Origin: Bradyrhizobium diazoefficiens USDA 110 | Lineage (GTDB): Bacteria; Pseudomonadota; Alphaproteobacteria; Rhizobiales; Xanthobacteraceae | Length of the DNA: 64,000 nt | Direction of reading: 5' to 3' | NCBI RefSeq assembly: GCF_000011365.1 | Contig: NC_004463.1 | Location: forward strand, 1,464,001 to 1,528,000 | In this document: in pieces, positions 36,370 to 45,299 of the stretch | How positions within the stretch are numbered: the first letter of the stretch is position 1 | Layout: each line of letters starts with the position of its first letter | The notes under the pieces: generated by a model | Seen by the model: only the letters and a program-made list of their open reading frames with translations | Database searches by the model: none | Told to the model about the DNA's origin: nothing | Made by a program: the position numbers and the translations under genes

Positions 36370-37278
36370 CTACTTCCCCGCCAAACCGCCCGTCTTTCCC
36401 CCAACCACAACCCCCGCCTTCTTCTCGATCGGCTTGATCGCCGCGGTGAAATCGGAATCGGCGCCTTCCGCGCTGATCACGGTCTCCCACAGGCGCCCCA
36501 CGGCGTCCGCGACCTCCATCGACAGGCCGAGCTGCTTCATTTCCTCCAGCGCGAGGCGCACGTCCTTCACCATCAGCCCCGTGGCGAAGCCGAAATCGAA
36601 CGTGCGCGGCAGCACCGAGCGCGGAAACTTGTCGCGGCTCGCAGTATTCATGCCCGAGCCGGCATTGATGACGTCGATCATCACGGCGGGATCGAGCCCG
36701 GCCTTCACACCCATGACGACCGCCTCCGACGTCGCCACGATCGCGGTGGCCGAGAGGAAATTGTTGGCGAGCTTCATGGTCTGCGCGGCACCCGGCTTCT
36801 CGCCGATGAAGAACACTTTTCCGATCACATCGAGCGCCGGCTTGAGCAGCTCGAACTCCGCCTTCGGCCCCGACACCATTACCGCCAGCGTGCCCTTCTC
36901 GGCGCCGCCGACGCCGCCGGAGACGGGGCAGTCGATCTGTACGATGTCGCGCTTGGCGAGCAGGCCGTGAATCTTCGAAGCCATCGTCGAGCCGACGGTG
37001 GACAGATCGATGAAGCGCTTGACGCGGCTCCCCTCGATCACGCCGTTCGTCCCCGTTGCAACTTCGAGCGAAGCCTGCAGCGAGGGCAGGCTCGCCATCA
37101 CGGTCTCGACCTGATCGGCAACGTCCTTTGGCGACGTCGCCGGCGTCGCACCGCGCGCCACGAGCTTGTCCACGACCTCCTTGCGCGTGTCGAACACGAC
37201 GAGCCGGTTGCCAGCCTCGATCAGGCGCCGCGCCATCGGAAAACCCATGTTTCCGAGGCCGATGAATCCGATGTCCAT
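36370..37278 (-). CDS. NAD(P)-dependent 3-hydroxyisobutyrate dehydrogenase-type oxidoreductase
   Basis: A 302-residue beta-hydroxyacid dehydrogenase. The nucleotide site is IGFIGLGNMGFPMARRL (about 3-19), the substrate-site signature is DCPVSGGVGGAEKGTL (about 118-133), and the catalytic Lys lies in QTMKLANNFL (about 168-177). The family includes 3-hydroxyisobutyrate, tartronate-semialdehyde and glyoxylate reductases; which substrate applies cannot be decided here. The start at 37278 (MDIGFIGL) is family-like; the upstream open frame reads repeat sequence. Confidence 0.85.
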   Translation of the reverse strand: MDIGFIGLGNMGFPMARRLIEAGNRLVVFDTRKEVVDKLVARGATPATSPKDVADQVETVMASLPSLQASLEVATGTNGVIEGSRVKRFIDLSTVGSTMASKIHGLLAKRDIVQIDCPVSGGVGGAEKGTLAVMVSGPKAEFELLKPALDVIGKVFFIGEKPGAAQTMKLANNFLSATAIVATSEAVVMGVKAGLDPAVMIDVINAGSGMNTASRDKFPRSVLPRTFDFGFATGLMVKDVRLALEEMKQLGLSMEVADAVGRLWETVISAEGADSDFTAAIKPIEKKAGVVVGGKTGGLAGK

Positions 37279-37335
37279 GGTGTTCCTTGTGTTGATTATT
37301 CGTTGTTGTCGTGAAAATCCGCGCTCTATCCCCGG

Positions 37336-37501
37336 TGTCGTCCCGGACAAGCGCGCCTCAAGCGCGCGCAGATCCGGGACCCATAGCCCCAGGAGCAGTC
37401 GCAGCGCGAAAGCGGTCACTCCGAGTCCCGCTAACCACATCCGCCTGTGGGTATGGGTCCCGGATCGGCGCTACGCTCCGCTTCGCTTGTCCGGGACGAC
37501 A
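37336..37501. repeat. Palindromic intergenic repeat, family B (variant)
   Basis: GTGTCGTCCCGGACAAGCG and CGCTTGTCCGGGACGAC are the complementary ends. The core GGGACCCATAGCCCC / GTGGGTATGGGTCCC is the family B core with TAG/TATG in place of TTACC. It fills the space before the carboxymuconolactone decarboxylase gene. Confidence 0.85.
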
Positions 37502-37520
37502 GTGGCGAGAGCCTGCCCCC

Positions 37521-37904
37521 TCACGCCTTCCCATCAATCTCCGCGAACACCTCGCGCGCGATGCGAAAGCTGTCGACTGCGGCCGGCATGCCGCCGTAGA
37601 TCGCGACCTGCATCAGGATCTCGCGGATCTCGTCGCGGGTGACGCCGTTGGTGAGCGCGCCCTTCAGATGCGCACGGAATTCGTGCTGGCGGTTGAGGAT
37701 CGCGATCATCGCGATGTTGAGCATGCTGCGGGTCTTGCGCGGCAGCTCCTCGCGGCCCCACACCGTGCCCCAGCAATATTCGTTGAGCATCTCCTGGAAC
37801 GGACGGTTGAAGTCGTCGACGTTCTTCAGGGCGTTGTTGACATAGGCTTCCCCCAGCACCGCTTTGCGGACTTCCAGGCCCTTGTCGTGCATCTTCTTGT
37901 CCAT
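37521..37904 (-). CDS. Carboxymuconolactone decarboxylase family protein
   Basis: A 127-residue protein with the PcaC/AhpD-like fold: PRKTRSMLNIAMIAILNRQHEFRAH (about 56-80) then GVTRDEIREILMQVAIYGGMPAAV (about 87-110), which is the pattern of 4-carboxymuconolactone decarboxylase of the beta-ketoadipate pathway. It has no CxxC pair, so it is not an AhpD peroxidase. No other pca genes are nearby, so the substrate is uncertain. Confidence 0.82.
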   Translation of the reverse strand: MDKKMHDKGLEVRKAVLGEAYVNNALKNVDDFNRPFQEMLNEYCWGTVWGREELPRKTRSMLNIAMIAILNRQHEFRAHLKGALTNGVTRDEIREILMQVAIYGGMPAAVDSFRIAREVFAEIDGKA

Positions 37905-38084
37905 GGCGTTTCCTTCGTTTCCCTTTGCATGTCCCTTGGATGGCGGCGCGGAAATTACGGGGTTGCGGCGGGCCAGTCACGTCCTCGTGTTATGCGGGAA
38001 AAGGGGTGTCTCCCGTACAGGAACGGATGCCTCAGTGCTGCCGTTGTGATACGCTCTTCTCCACCGGGCAACCTGGAGAGCTTA

Positions 38085-40031
38085 TTGAACGGCGTCACCC
38101 CTGACCCGTCAGACCCGATCCGCGATGGCGACGCTCTGTCGCGGTTGAAGCTGGCGCAGGCCCTCGATCGGGCGAGATATGCCATCGCGTGGGAGCGTGC
38201 CTGGCCGAATCTGGCGCGGCTTCTGACCGTCGTCGGCCTGTTCCTGGCGCTGTCCTGGGCCGGTCTCTGGCTGGCGCTGCCGTTCCTTGCCCGCGCCATC
38301 GGTCTCGTCGTTTTCGCCGGCATCGCGATTGCCGCCCTGTTCCCGCTGGTTCGCTTCCGCTGGCCGAGCCGCGAGGAGGCTTTGGGCCGGCTCGATCGCG
38401 GCTCCGGCATCCGTCACCGCCCGGCCACCACGCTCACGGACACGCTGACCTCGCAGGACCCGGTTGCGAAGGCGCTGTGGCAGGCGCAGCGTGAGCGCAC
38501 GCTGGCCTCGCTCAAGCGCATCCGCGCCGGTCTGCCGCACCCGCGGCTCGCTCTGCACGATCCCTGGGCGCTGCGTGCGCTGGTCATGGTGATGCTGGTT
38601 GCGACCTTCTTCGCCGCCGGCGACGAGCGTGCGATGCGGCTAGGGGCGGCCTTCGACTGGAACGGCGTGCTGGCGCCGACCAATGTTCGCGTCGATGCCT
38701 GGGTCACGCCGCCGCTCTACACCGGCAAGCCGCCTGTGATCCTGTCGGCCGCCAACAGGGAGGCCGCGGCGCTGCCCGCCAGCGGTCCGCTCGCCGTTCC
38801 CGCCGGCTCGACCCTGATCGTGCGTTCCTCCGGCGGCAGCCTGGATGTCGCCGTCTCCGGCGGCCTCAAGGAGGTCGCCCCCACTGAAGCCACGCCCAAG
38901 GGCACCAACGAGAAGCATTTCGCGATCACCGGCGACGGCACCGCGCATGTCCGCGCGCCCTCCGGCCAGCCGCAATGGGCGTTTGCGGCAACGCCGGACC
39001 GCGCGCCGACGATTGCGCTGGCCAAGGATCCGGAGCGCCAGGCGCGCGGCGCGCTTCAGCTCTCCTACAAGATCGAGGACGATTACGGCGTCACCGGCGC
39101 CGAGGCGCACATTGGCCTGCGCGCCGCCGACGCCAAGGACGGCGCGAAGGAAGCCACCAAGGACGCCGATACCAAGGCGGCCGCACGGCCGCTGTTCCAG
39201 CCGCCGCAATTCCCGCTGGTGCTGCCGAATGCGCGCACCCGCAACGGCGTCGGCCAGACGGTGAAGGACCTCAGCGAGGACCCCTATGCCGGCGCCGACG
39301 TCACGCTGACCCTCACCGCCAAGGACGAGGCCGGCAACGAGGCTAGAAGCGAACCCTTCAACATGCGCCTGCCCGAGCGGCTGTTCACGAACTCGCTCGC
39401 GCGCGCACTGATCGAGCAGCGCCGCATCCTCGCGCTCGACGCCAACAAGAATTCCGACGTCTATGCCGCGCTCGACGCGCTGATGATCGCGCCCGAATTG
39501 TTCACCCCGGATGCCGGCTGCTATCTCGGTCTCCGCAGCCTCGCGCTCCAGCTCGAGGCGGCCCGCACCGACGACGCGATGCGCGACGTCGTGGCGAGCA
39601 TGTGGGCGTTCGCGGTCACCATCGAGGACGACGGTGTCGCCGGCAGCGTCAACGCGGCGCTGCGCTCGGCGCAGGACGCGCTCAAGCGGGCGCTGGAGCG
39701 CGGTGCCGGCGAGGACGAGATCAGGGTGCTGACGCAAAAGCTCCGCGAGGCCATGGCCGGCAAGGTGCGCGACCTCGCCCGGCGCGCCGAGCAAAATCCG
39801 CTGGGACCCCGGCAGCCGTTCCCCGCGGAGGTCCAGCTCATCCTCGACAAGGCCGTCGAGCTGCGACAGAAGACCCAGCACGCGACGCCCGAGCAGCTCG
39901 AGGAGCTGGCGCAGCAGCAGGACGCATTGCGTCAGCAGCTTCAGGCCTATCGCAAGTCGGCGAGCAACCGGGCCAAGGCGGGGGACGACGGGGCCAATCA
40001 GTTTACGCGGGACCGGAAATGCGGAAGCTAG
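38085..40031 (+). CDS. TIGR02302/DUF4175 family membrane protein, N-terminal part
   Basis: About 648 residues from a TTG start at 38085, chosen because GGAG lies 6 nt upstream and the protein then opens MNGVTPDPSDPIRDGDALSRLKLAQAL. Two membrane segments (about 44-65 and 70-90) and a third near 165-185 are followed by a large periplasmic part with DRAPTIAL and SYKIEDDYGVTGAEAHI. The end is coiled-coil and Gln-rich. In the alphaproteobacterial family one protein of about 850 residues continues into a low-complexity part. Here the frame stops at 40031, and that part follows in another frame. Confidence 0.75.
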   Translation: MNGVTPDPSDPIRDGDALSRLKLAQALDRARYAIAWERAWPNLARLLTVVGLFLALSWAGLWLALPFLARAIGLVVFAGIAIAALFPLVRFRWPSREEALGRLDRGSGIRHRPATTLTDTLTSQDPVAKALWQAQRERTLASLKRIRAGLPHPRLALHDPWALRALVMVMLVATFFAAGDERAMRLGAAFDWNGVLAPTNVRVDAWVTPPLYTGKPPVILSAANREAAALPASGPLAVPAGSTLIVRSSGGSLDVAVSGGLKEVAPTEATPKGTNEKHFAITGDGTAHVRAPSGQPQWAFAATPDRAPTIALAKDPERQARGALQLSYKIEDDYGVTGAEAHIGLRAADAKDGAKEATKDADTKAAARPLFQPPQFPLVLPNARTRNGVGQTVKDLSEDPYAGADVTLTLTAKDEAGNEARSEPFNMRLPERLFTNSLARALIEQRRILALDANKNSDVYAALDALMIAPELFTPDAGCYLGLRSLALQLEAARTDDAMRDVVASMWAFAVTIEDDGVAGSVNAALRSAQDALKRALERGAGEDEIRVLTQKLREAMAGKVRDLARRAEQNPLGPRQPFPAEVQLILDKAVELRQKTQHATPEQLEELAQQQDALRQQLQAYRKSASNRAKAGDDGANQFTRDRKCGS

Positions 40032-41158
40032 CGCGCGTGCCAGTCTTGAGGGCGATCTCGATCGCCTGCCTCGCCTTCCTGTTGGGAGGCCTTCCGTCCG
40101 TCGCTGCCCAGCAGGATCAGGATCCCGATGCGCTGCTCGATGGCGCGGAAAAGGCGATGCAGGATGCCGGCGATAACCTCCGACAGAAGGAATCCGGGCG
40201 CAGCCTGAACAATCAATCCGATGCCATTCAGAAGCTCGAGGAGTACAAGCGCGCGACGGAAAGGAACCAATCCTCCAATCGCGATCGCTCCGTCATCACG
40301 CAGCGGGATCTGGAAGATCTCCTGAAGCAGATCGAGAAGGCGGCGCGCGAAGGCAATCGCGAGGCGGCGCAGCGCATGCTCGAGCAGCTGGCGCAGATCA
40401 TGGAAAATCTCCAGATGGCGCAGCCCGGGCAATCCGGCGACAGCGACATGGAGCAGGCGCTCAACGAGCTCAGCGACATGATCCGCAAGCAGCAGCAATT
40501 GCGCGACAAGACCTACAAGCAGGGCCAGGACTCCCGGCGTGACCGCTCGCGCGGCAAGCAGCAGGGCGATCAGTCGATGTCGGACCTCCAGCAGGACCAG
40601 CAGGCGCTGCGCGACCGGCTGAAGAAGCTGCAGGACGAGCTCGCCAAGCGCGGCCTCACGCAGAAGGGACAAAAGGGCCAGAAGGGGCAGAAGGGCCAGC
40701 AGGGCGATCAGGGACAGCCCGGTCAGGATGGCGATCAGGACGGTGACGATGACGACGGCAGCCTGGACACCGCCGACGGTGCCATGGGCGATGCGGGCTC
40801 AAAGCTCGGCGAGGGCAATGCAGACGGCGCCGTGGACTCGCAGGGCAAGGCTCTCGACGCCTTGCGCAAGGGTGCGCAGAAGATGGCCGAGGCGATGCAG
40901 CAGGGGGATGGCGAGGGGCAGGGCGATGGTCCGGGCAACCGGGCCGGCCGCCAGCAGAGCGGCGGCAATCAGACCGATCCGCTCGGTCGCCCGCTTCACG
41001 GCCGTGAGTTCGGCGACGACTACACGGTCAAGATCCCCGGCGAGATCGACGCCCAGCGCGTCCGCCGCATCCTCGAAGAGCTCCGCCGCCGCTTAGGGGA
41101 TACCTCGCGTCCGCAGATCGAGCTCGATTATATCGAGCGGCTGCTGAAGGATTTTTGA
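40019..41158 (+). CDS. TIGR02302 family C-terminal part as a separate frame with its own signal peptide
   Basis: A 379-residue frame that overlaps the preceding one by 13 nt. It opens MRKLARVPVLRAISIACLAF, a good Sec signal peptide ending SVAAQQ. It then has a charged coiled-coil part (about 45-180), with TQKGQKGQKGQKGQQGDQ repeats (about 215-232) and an acid-rich GDQDGDDDDGS stretch. The C-terminal domain runs LHGREFGDDYTVKIPGEID to the end. GGACCGGAA lies directly before the ATG. The content is that of the C-terminal half of TIGR02302 proteins; whether it is made separately or results from a frameshift is discussed among the findings. Confidence 0.7.
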   Translation: MRKLARVPVLRAISIACLAFLLGGLPSVAAQQDQDPDALLDGAEKAMQDAGDNLRQKESGRSLNNQSDAIQKLEEYKRATERNQSSNRDRSVITQRDLEDLLKQIEKAAREGNREAAQRMLEQLAQIMENLQMAQPGQSGDSDMEQALNELSDMIRKQQQLRDKTYKQGQDSRRDRSRGKQQGDQSMSDLQQDQQALRDRLKKLQDELAKRGLTQKGQKGQKGQKGQQGDQGQPGQDGDQDGDDDDGSLDTADGAMGDAGSKLGEGNADGAVDSQGKALDALRKGAQKMAEAMQQGDGEGQGDGPGNRAGRQQSGGNQTDPLGRPLHGREFGDDYTVKIPGEIDAQRVRRILEELRRRLGDTSRPQIELDYIERLLKDF

Positions 41159-41183
41159 GGCGAGAACCCGGTTATCTCCCCAA

Positions 41184-41313
41184 TGTCGTCCTGGCGAAAG
41201 CCAGAACCCATTACCCCAGGGAGTGGTTTGGCGAAGACTCGTCGTCCGGTACGGCTATCGATTCCTAAAAGATAGGCCTCGCGGTATGGGTCCTGGCCTT
41301 CGCCAGGACGACA
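41184..41313. repeat. Palindromic intergenic repeat, family B
   Basis: Ends ATGTCGTCCTGGCGAAAGCC and GGCCTTCGCCAGGACGACA are complementary. The core AACCCATTACCCCAGGGAG is shared with 36205-36344, while the right core (GGTATGGGTCCTGG) is shared with both other B copies. Confidence 0.85.
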
Positions 41314-41367
41314 CCGTGTATGAGGGACGAGGATCGCGTAACAGCAGTGCTACAAGTGCGGCGCGCG

Positions 41368-41742
41368 CTACCTCTTCTTCGCCGCCAGCGCGTCCGCCAC
41401 CGCCGTGCGGATGTCGGCGACCGAGAACGGTTTTGTCACGACGTCATGCACCAGCGCGTTGAGGTTCGAGGCGCGCTCGCGCTGGTCGGCAAATCCCGTC
41501 ATCAGCAAAATCGTCAGGTCGGGGAAATCGCGCGCGGCGGAGAGCGCCAGCGCGATGCCGTCCATGACCGGCATCTGGATGTCGGTGAGCAGCAAATCGA
41601 ATGCGCCGTCCTCGCGGGTCAGGATCTCAAGCGCCTCGGCGCCGTCCTGCGCGGTCACGGTCTCGTGCCCGTCCATGGCGATGGCGCGCGCCACCAGCTG
41701 GCGCATCGAATCCTCGTCGTCGGCGATCAAGATTTTTGGCAT
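41368..41742 (-). CDS. cpdR: CpdR-like single-domain response regulator
   Basis: A 124-residue stand-alone receiver. Acid pocket DDE (8-10), phospho-acceptor Asp54 in LLTDIQMP, Thr in ILLMTGFA (about 80) and Lys in VVTKPFSV (about 105). Length, the TGFADQ segment and the C-terminus match CpdR, which in its unphosphorylated form directs ClpXP to degrade cell-cycle regulators. The proposed cell-cycle role fits its position, 47 nt after a zinc-ribbon protein and divergent from ftsE-ftsX. The identification as CpdR is by pattern only. Confidence 0.78.
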   Translation of the reverse strand: MPKILIADDEDSMRQLVARAIAMDGHETVTAQDGAEALEILTREDGAFDLLLTDIQMPVMDGIALALSAARDFPDLTILLMTGFADQRERASNLNALVHDVVTKPFSVADIRTAVADALAAKKR

Positions 41743-41789
41743 GGGACCAACCTTGGGACCAACCTCCCGTGCGGACCTTGCGAGCCTGA

Positions 41790-42668
41790 TTACACGCTGC
41801 CGCCGGCAATGTCGCGCCGGTTGAAGAAGCGAACGTCGATATTGCGGCCCTCCGGCGGCGGGGAGGCCAGGCGCGAGCGGAAGAAGGCGCGCTCGCCGGG
41901 CCGCAGCACGGTCTGCTCCAGCACCGTATTCCAAGCATAGATCTCCGCGCCCTGCGCGTCGCGCACCGCGAAGCGCAGCCGCGGGATATCGAGCGGCTTC
42001 TTGCCCTCGCCGACGATGACGCCCTCGATCACCAGCACCTGCTTACCGTCAACGGTCTCGCTGGAGAGCTTCACGTCCTTGAAGGCCAGCCCGCGCAGGT
42101 TAACGTCGAGGCCGACCATCTTGTAGAAGGCCGCGGTCTGCGGCAGCAGCCGAACCATGTCGCCGCGCCAGACGATCAGGGCCAGCACCAGCGCGCCCAT
42201 GGCGGCGCAGGCGGTCGGCAGGCCGAAATGGGACTTTCGCGGCGCCGCCGTGGGGGCCTGACGCCTCACCCGTGCCCCGCGCCGGCTGAACAGGCCGCGG
42301 AACCAGGACTGGTGCTGCGCGCCGTCGACCTCGTCCTCGGCGTCCCGGGCCGCCGCCGACCACTCGTCCTCGGTCTCCTTGGCGTCCTCCTCCGGCCAGT
42401 CGCTGGCGATGGAGGGGCTGTCGACCACAGGCGTGTCAGTGGCGCCGTCGTCCTTGGCGTAGGAGTTCCACTGCTCGGCGAGGTCGGACTGGTCGTCGGC
42501 CTGGCTGGCGGCGGCCATGGCCGGGACGGACGCCTCCTCGATGGCATCCTCGGCATAGGCGACCCAGGTCTGCTTGCACCGGGAGCAGCGGACTGTCCGC
42601 CCGTTCGCCCCCAGGCTTGCAAGCTTGATGGCGTAGGATGTCGTACAATGGGGGCAGACGATATGCAT
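41790..42668 (-). CDS. Zinc-ribbon (MJ0042) membrane protein with DUF3426-like end
   Basis: A 292-residue protein. The N-terminal zinc ribbon is CPHC...CSRC with 18-20 residues between the pairs (Cys5, Cys8 and the pair near residue 27-30), which is the MJ0042 pattern. A long acidic linker (about 45-130) is followed by one membrane helix (about 150-170). The C-terminal part (about 195-285, VIEGVIVGEGKKPLDIPRLRF) resembles DUF3426, probably periplasmic. The start MHIVCPHC at 42668 is preferred over an ATG six codons earlier. Confidence 0.8.
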   Translation of the reverse strand: MHIVCPHCTTSYAIKLASLGANGRTVRCSRCKQTWVAYAEDAIEEASVPAMAAASQADDQSDLAEQWNSYAKDDGATDTPVVDSPSIASDWPEEDAKETEDEWSAAARDAEDEVDGAQHQSWFRGLFSRRGARVRRQAPTAAPRKSHFGLPTACAAMGALVLALIVWRGDMVRLLPQTAAFYKMVGLDVNLRGLAFKDVKLSSETVDGKQVLVIEGVIVGEGKKPLDIPRLRFAVRDAQGAEIYAWNTVLEQTVLRPGERAFFRSRLASPPPEGRNIDVRFFNRRDIAGGSV

Positions 42669-42847
42669 GGACGAGCCTTGATGCATGAACGAGTCTTGAC
42701 GATGCCAAGGTCGCGGAGACCCGGGCGTACTGGATGCTACAGGGCGACCGTTAACGAACCGGAAACCATAACGGTCGCAAAAACCGTTGATCGCGTGTGG
42801 CGGAGCGTCGCGTCGCGGCCATCGCCCCCTCTCGAACGGAGCTGAGC

Positions 42848-43507
42848 TTGGTTCGGTTCGAAAATGTCGGATTGCGTTACGGCCTGGGGCCGGAGATCCT
42901 GCGTGACCTCAATTTCCAGATCCCGGCGCACTCCTTCCAGTTCCTCACCGGCCCGTCCGGCGCCGGCAAGACCTCGCTCTTGCGCCTGCTGTTCCTGTCG
43001 CACCGGCCGACGCGCGGCCTCGTCAACCTGTTCGGCCACGACATCTCGCAGCTCGGCAAGGACGAGATCGCCGACTTGCGCAAGCGCATCGGCATCGTGC
43101 TCCAGGATTTCCGCCTGCTCGACCACATGACGACCTACGAGAACGTCGCGTTGCCGTTTCGCGTCATGGGCCGCAGCGAGTCGAGCTATCGCAAGGAGGT
43201 CATCGACCTCTTGCGCTGGGTCGGACTCGGCGAACGCATGGACGCGCTGCCGCCGATCCTGTCCGGCGGCGAGAAGCAGCGTGCGGCGATCGCGCGCGCC
43301 GTGATCTCGCGGCCGCAGCTTCTGCTCGCGGACGAGCCGACCGGCAGCGTCGATCCGACGCTCGGCCGCCGCCTGCTGCGCCTTTTCATCGAGCTCAACA
43401 AATCGGGCACCGCCGTCATCATTGCGACCCACGACATCGGCCTGATGGATCAGTACGAGGCGCGGCGGCTGGTGCTGCATCAGGGCCGGCTGCACGTCTA
43501 TGAGTAA
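42848..43507 (+). CDS. ftsE: Cell division ATP-binding protein FtsE
   Basis: A 219-residue ABC ATPase. Walker A GPSGAGKTS (about 33-41), signature LSGGEKQRAA (about 137-146), Walker B LLLADEPTGSVD (about 156-167), H-loop ATHD. A TTG start at 42848 is favoured: ACGGAG lies 6 nt upstream and the protein then begins VRFENVGLRYG as in relatives. FtsE drives FtsX conformational change to activate periplasmic peptidoglycan hydrolases at division. The 3' end overlaps ftsX by 8 nt. Confidence 0.92.
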   Translation: MVRFENVGLRYGLGPEILRDLNFQIPAHSFQFLTGPSGAGKTSLLRLLFLSHRPTRGLVNLFGHDISQLGKDEIADLRKRIGIVLQDFRLLDHMTTYENVALPFRVMGRSESSYRKEVIDLLRWVGLGERMDALPPILSGGEKQRAAIARAVISRPQLLLADEPTGSVDPTLGRRLLRLFIELNKSGTAVIIATHDIGLMDQYEARRLVLHQGRLHVYE

Positions 43508-44468
43508 GCCCGACGAGCGCGGCGTGCTGGTCGACCTCGGACAGGAGCGTCCGCAGCTTCCGGCCAAGGCGCGCAACATGTCGCCGATCGTGCCGCGCGC
43601 CTCGATCCACGGCCGTGCGCTGGTTGCCGTCGTCGCCATCATGACCTTCCTCGCTTCGATGACCACGGGCACGGTGCTGCTGGTCAGCGCCTCCGCCGCC
43701 GAATGGCAGTCGGACGTCGCGAGCGAAATCACCATCCAGGTTCGTCCGCAGTCCGGGCGTGACCTCGAGCGCGACACCGCCGCGGTGACCGAGGCGATGC
43801 GCGCGCAAGCCGGTATCGTCGAGGTCAAGCCGTTCACCAAGGACGAGAGCGGCAAGCTGCTCGAGCCCTGGCTCGGCACCGGACTGTCGATGGACGATCT
43901 GCCGGTTCCGCGCATGATCATCGCGCGCGTGCAGCCCGGCACGGCGCTCGATCTCGCCGCCTTGCGCGCCCGCGTGACGCAAGTGGCGCCAAGCGCCAGT
44001 GTCGACGATCACCGCGCCTGGATCGAGCGCATGCGCTCGATGACCAACGCAACCGTGCTCGCCGGTCTCGGCATCCTCGCGCTCGTCATCATCGCGACGA
44101 TCATCTCGGTCTCGTTCGCGACCCGCGGCGCCATGGCGGCGAACCGTCCGATCGTCGAGGTCCTGCATTTCGTCGGCGCCGGCGACCGCTACATCGCCAA
44201 CCGCTTTCTGCGCCATTTCCTCAGGCTGGGCCTGGAGGGCGGCGTGATCGGCGGCGGCGCCGCCATGCTGGTGTTCGGCTTCTCCGAGTCGATCGCCGGC
44301 TGGTTTTCGGGGACGCCCGTCGGCGACCAGTTCGCGGCCCTGCTCGGCACCTTCTCGCTGCGGCCCTCCGGCTATGTCGTGCTCGCGGTGCAGGCGGTGC
44401 TGATCGGCGCCATCACCGCCGTCGCCTCGCGCCAGACGCTGTTCGCGACGCTGAATGATGTGGATTGA
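43500..44468 (+). CDS. ftsX: Cell division protein FtsX
   Basis: A 322-residue FtsX with the family layout: cytoplasmic N-terminus (1-40), first membrane helix (about 41-62), a periplasmic domain of about 120 residues (SEITIQVRPQSG onward), and three C-terminal helices (about 190-212, 240-262, 290-312). PIVEVLHFVGAGDRYIANRFLRHF (about 218-241) is the conserved cytoplasmic coupling region. Coupled to ftsE by an 8 nt overlap. Confidence 0.92.
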   Translation: MSKPDERGVLVDLGQERPQLPAKARNMSPIVPRASIHGRALVAVVAIMTFLASMTTGTVLLVSASAAEWQSDVASEITIQVRPQSGRDLERDTAAVTEAMRAQAGIVEVKPFTKDESGKLLEPWLGTGLSMDDLPVPRMIIARVQPGTALDLAALRARVTQVAPSASVDDHRAWIERMRSMTNATVLAGLGILALVIIATIISVSFATRGAMAANRPIVEVLHFVGAGDRYIANRFLRHFLRLGLEGGVIGGGAAMLVFGFSESIAGWFSGTPVGDQFAALLGTFSLRPSGYVVLAVQAVLIGAITAVASRQTLFATLNDVD

Positions 44469-44572
44469 GGTTGTGCTTCTTCCTTCCCCCGTGTGGGAGA
44501 AGGTGAATAAACCGGACTCCACTTCGCCTCAAAACGTTTTAAAATCATCCGGGAAGGGATTACCGACATCGC

Positions 44573-45277
44573 ATGACCTCGCCGACCGACGATCGATCGC
44601 CGAAATTGCCGCGCGGCTGGCTGCGCGCAGCCGTGGTGTCGACGATCGCGTTCGCCTTCGTCGGCGCGGCGGCGGGCTTCATCGCGTTCCTGTCGCAGTT
44701 GCGCGGCGCCGAGATCGCGCCGGACCGCAAGGCGGACGGCATCGTGGTCTTGACCGGCGGCTCCTCGCGGGTGTCGGATGCGATGGAGTTGCTGGCTGCC
44801 GGCTACGGCAGGCGGCTCCTGATTTCCGGGGTGCATCCGACCTCGACCGCAAGCGACATCTCGCGGACCCTGCCGGAGAACCAGTCCTTCATGACCTGCT
44901 GCGTCGACCTCGACCGCACCGCGCTCTCGACCCGCGGCAACGCGGCGGAGGCGCGGCGCTGGGCGCAGGCGCGCCGCTTCAAGTCGCTGATCGTGGTGAC
45001 CTCGAACTATCACATGCCGCGCGCGCTGGTGGAATTCTCGCACGCGATGCCGGAGACGATTCTGATCCCGTTCGCCGTGGTCGGCGACAAATGGCGCGAG
45101 GAGCCGTGGTGGGCCTCGGCGTCCACCTTGCGGCTGCTGCTGTCGGAATATGTCAAATATATCGCGGCCGAAGTCAGGGTGCGGCTGGAGGATTTCGGGA
45201 TTGACCTTTCGCCCGAAGTATCGGAGCAGCCTCCCGGGATGCAGCCGAAGCGGCCCGCCACTGCACAGGCCAATTGA
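44573..45277 (+). CDS. YdcF/ElyC family (DUF218) membrane protein
   Basis: A 234-residue protein with one N-terminal membrane helix (about 20-42) and a DUF218 domain: DGIVVLTGGSSRVSDAMELL (about 52-71), GRRLLISGVHP (about 77-87), DRTALSTRGNAAEARRWA (about 112-129), VVTSNYHMPRALVEF (about 140-154). Relatives such as ElyC and SanA act on the envelope and peptidoglycan precursors; the reaction is not established. Downstream of ftsX with 104 nt between. Confidence 0.82.
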   Translation: MTSPTDDRSPKLPRGWLRAAVVSTIAFAFVGAAAGFIAFLSQLRGAEIAPDRKADGIVVLTGGSSRVSDAMELLAAGYGRRLLISGVHPTSTASDISRTLPENQSFMTCCVDLDRTALSTRGNAAEARRWAQARRFKSLIVVTSNYHMPRALVEFSHAMPETILIPFAVVGDKWREEPWWASASTLRLLLSEYVKYIAAEVRVRLEDFGIDLSPEVSEQPPGMQPKRPATAQAN

Positions 45278-45299
45278 TCGGCAATTGATCGGATCGTCG

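Noticed and set aside
37311..38084. Upstream extension of the TIGR02302 frame
   Set aside because: The frame is open, but it reads through a palindromic repeat and the carboxymuconolactone decarboxylase gene on the other strand; a TTG start with GGAG is better.
40660..40760. CRISPR-like short repeats (AAGGGACAAAAGGGCCAG units)
   Set aside because: These are in-frame codons for a KGQ repeat within the TIGR02302 C-terminal frame, without spacers.
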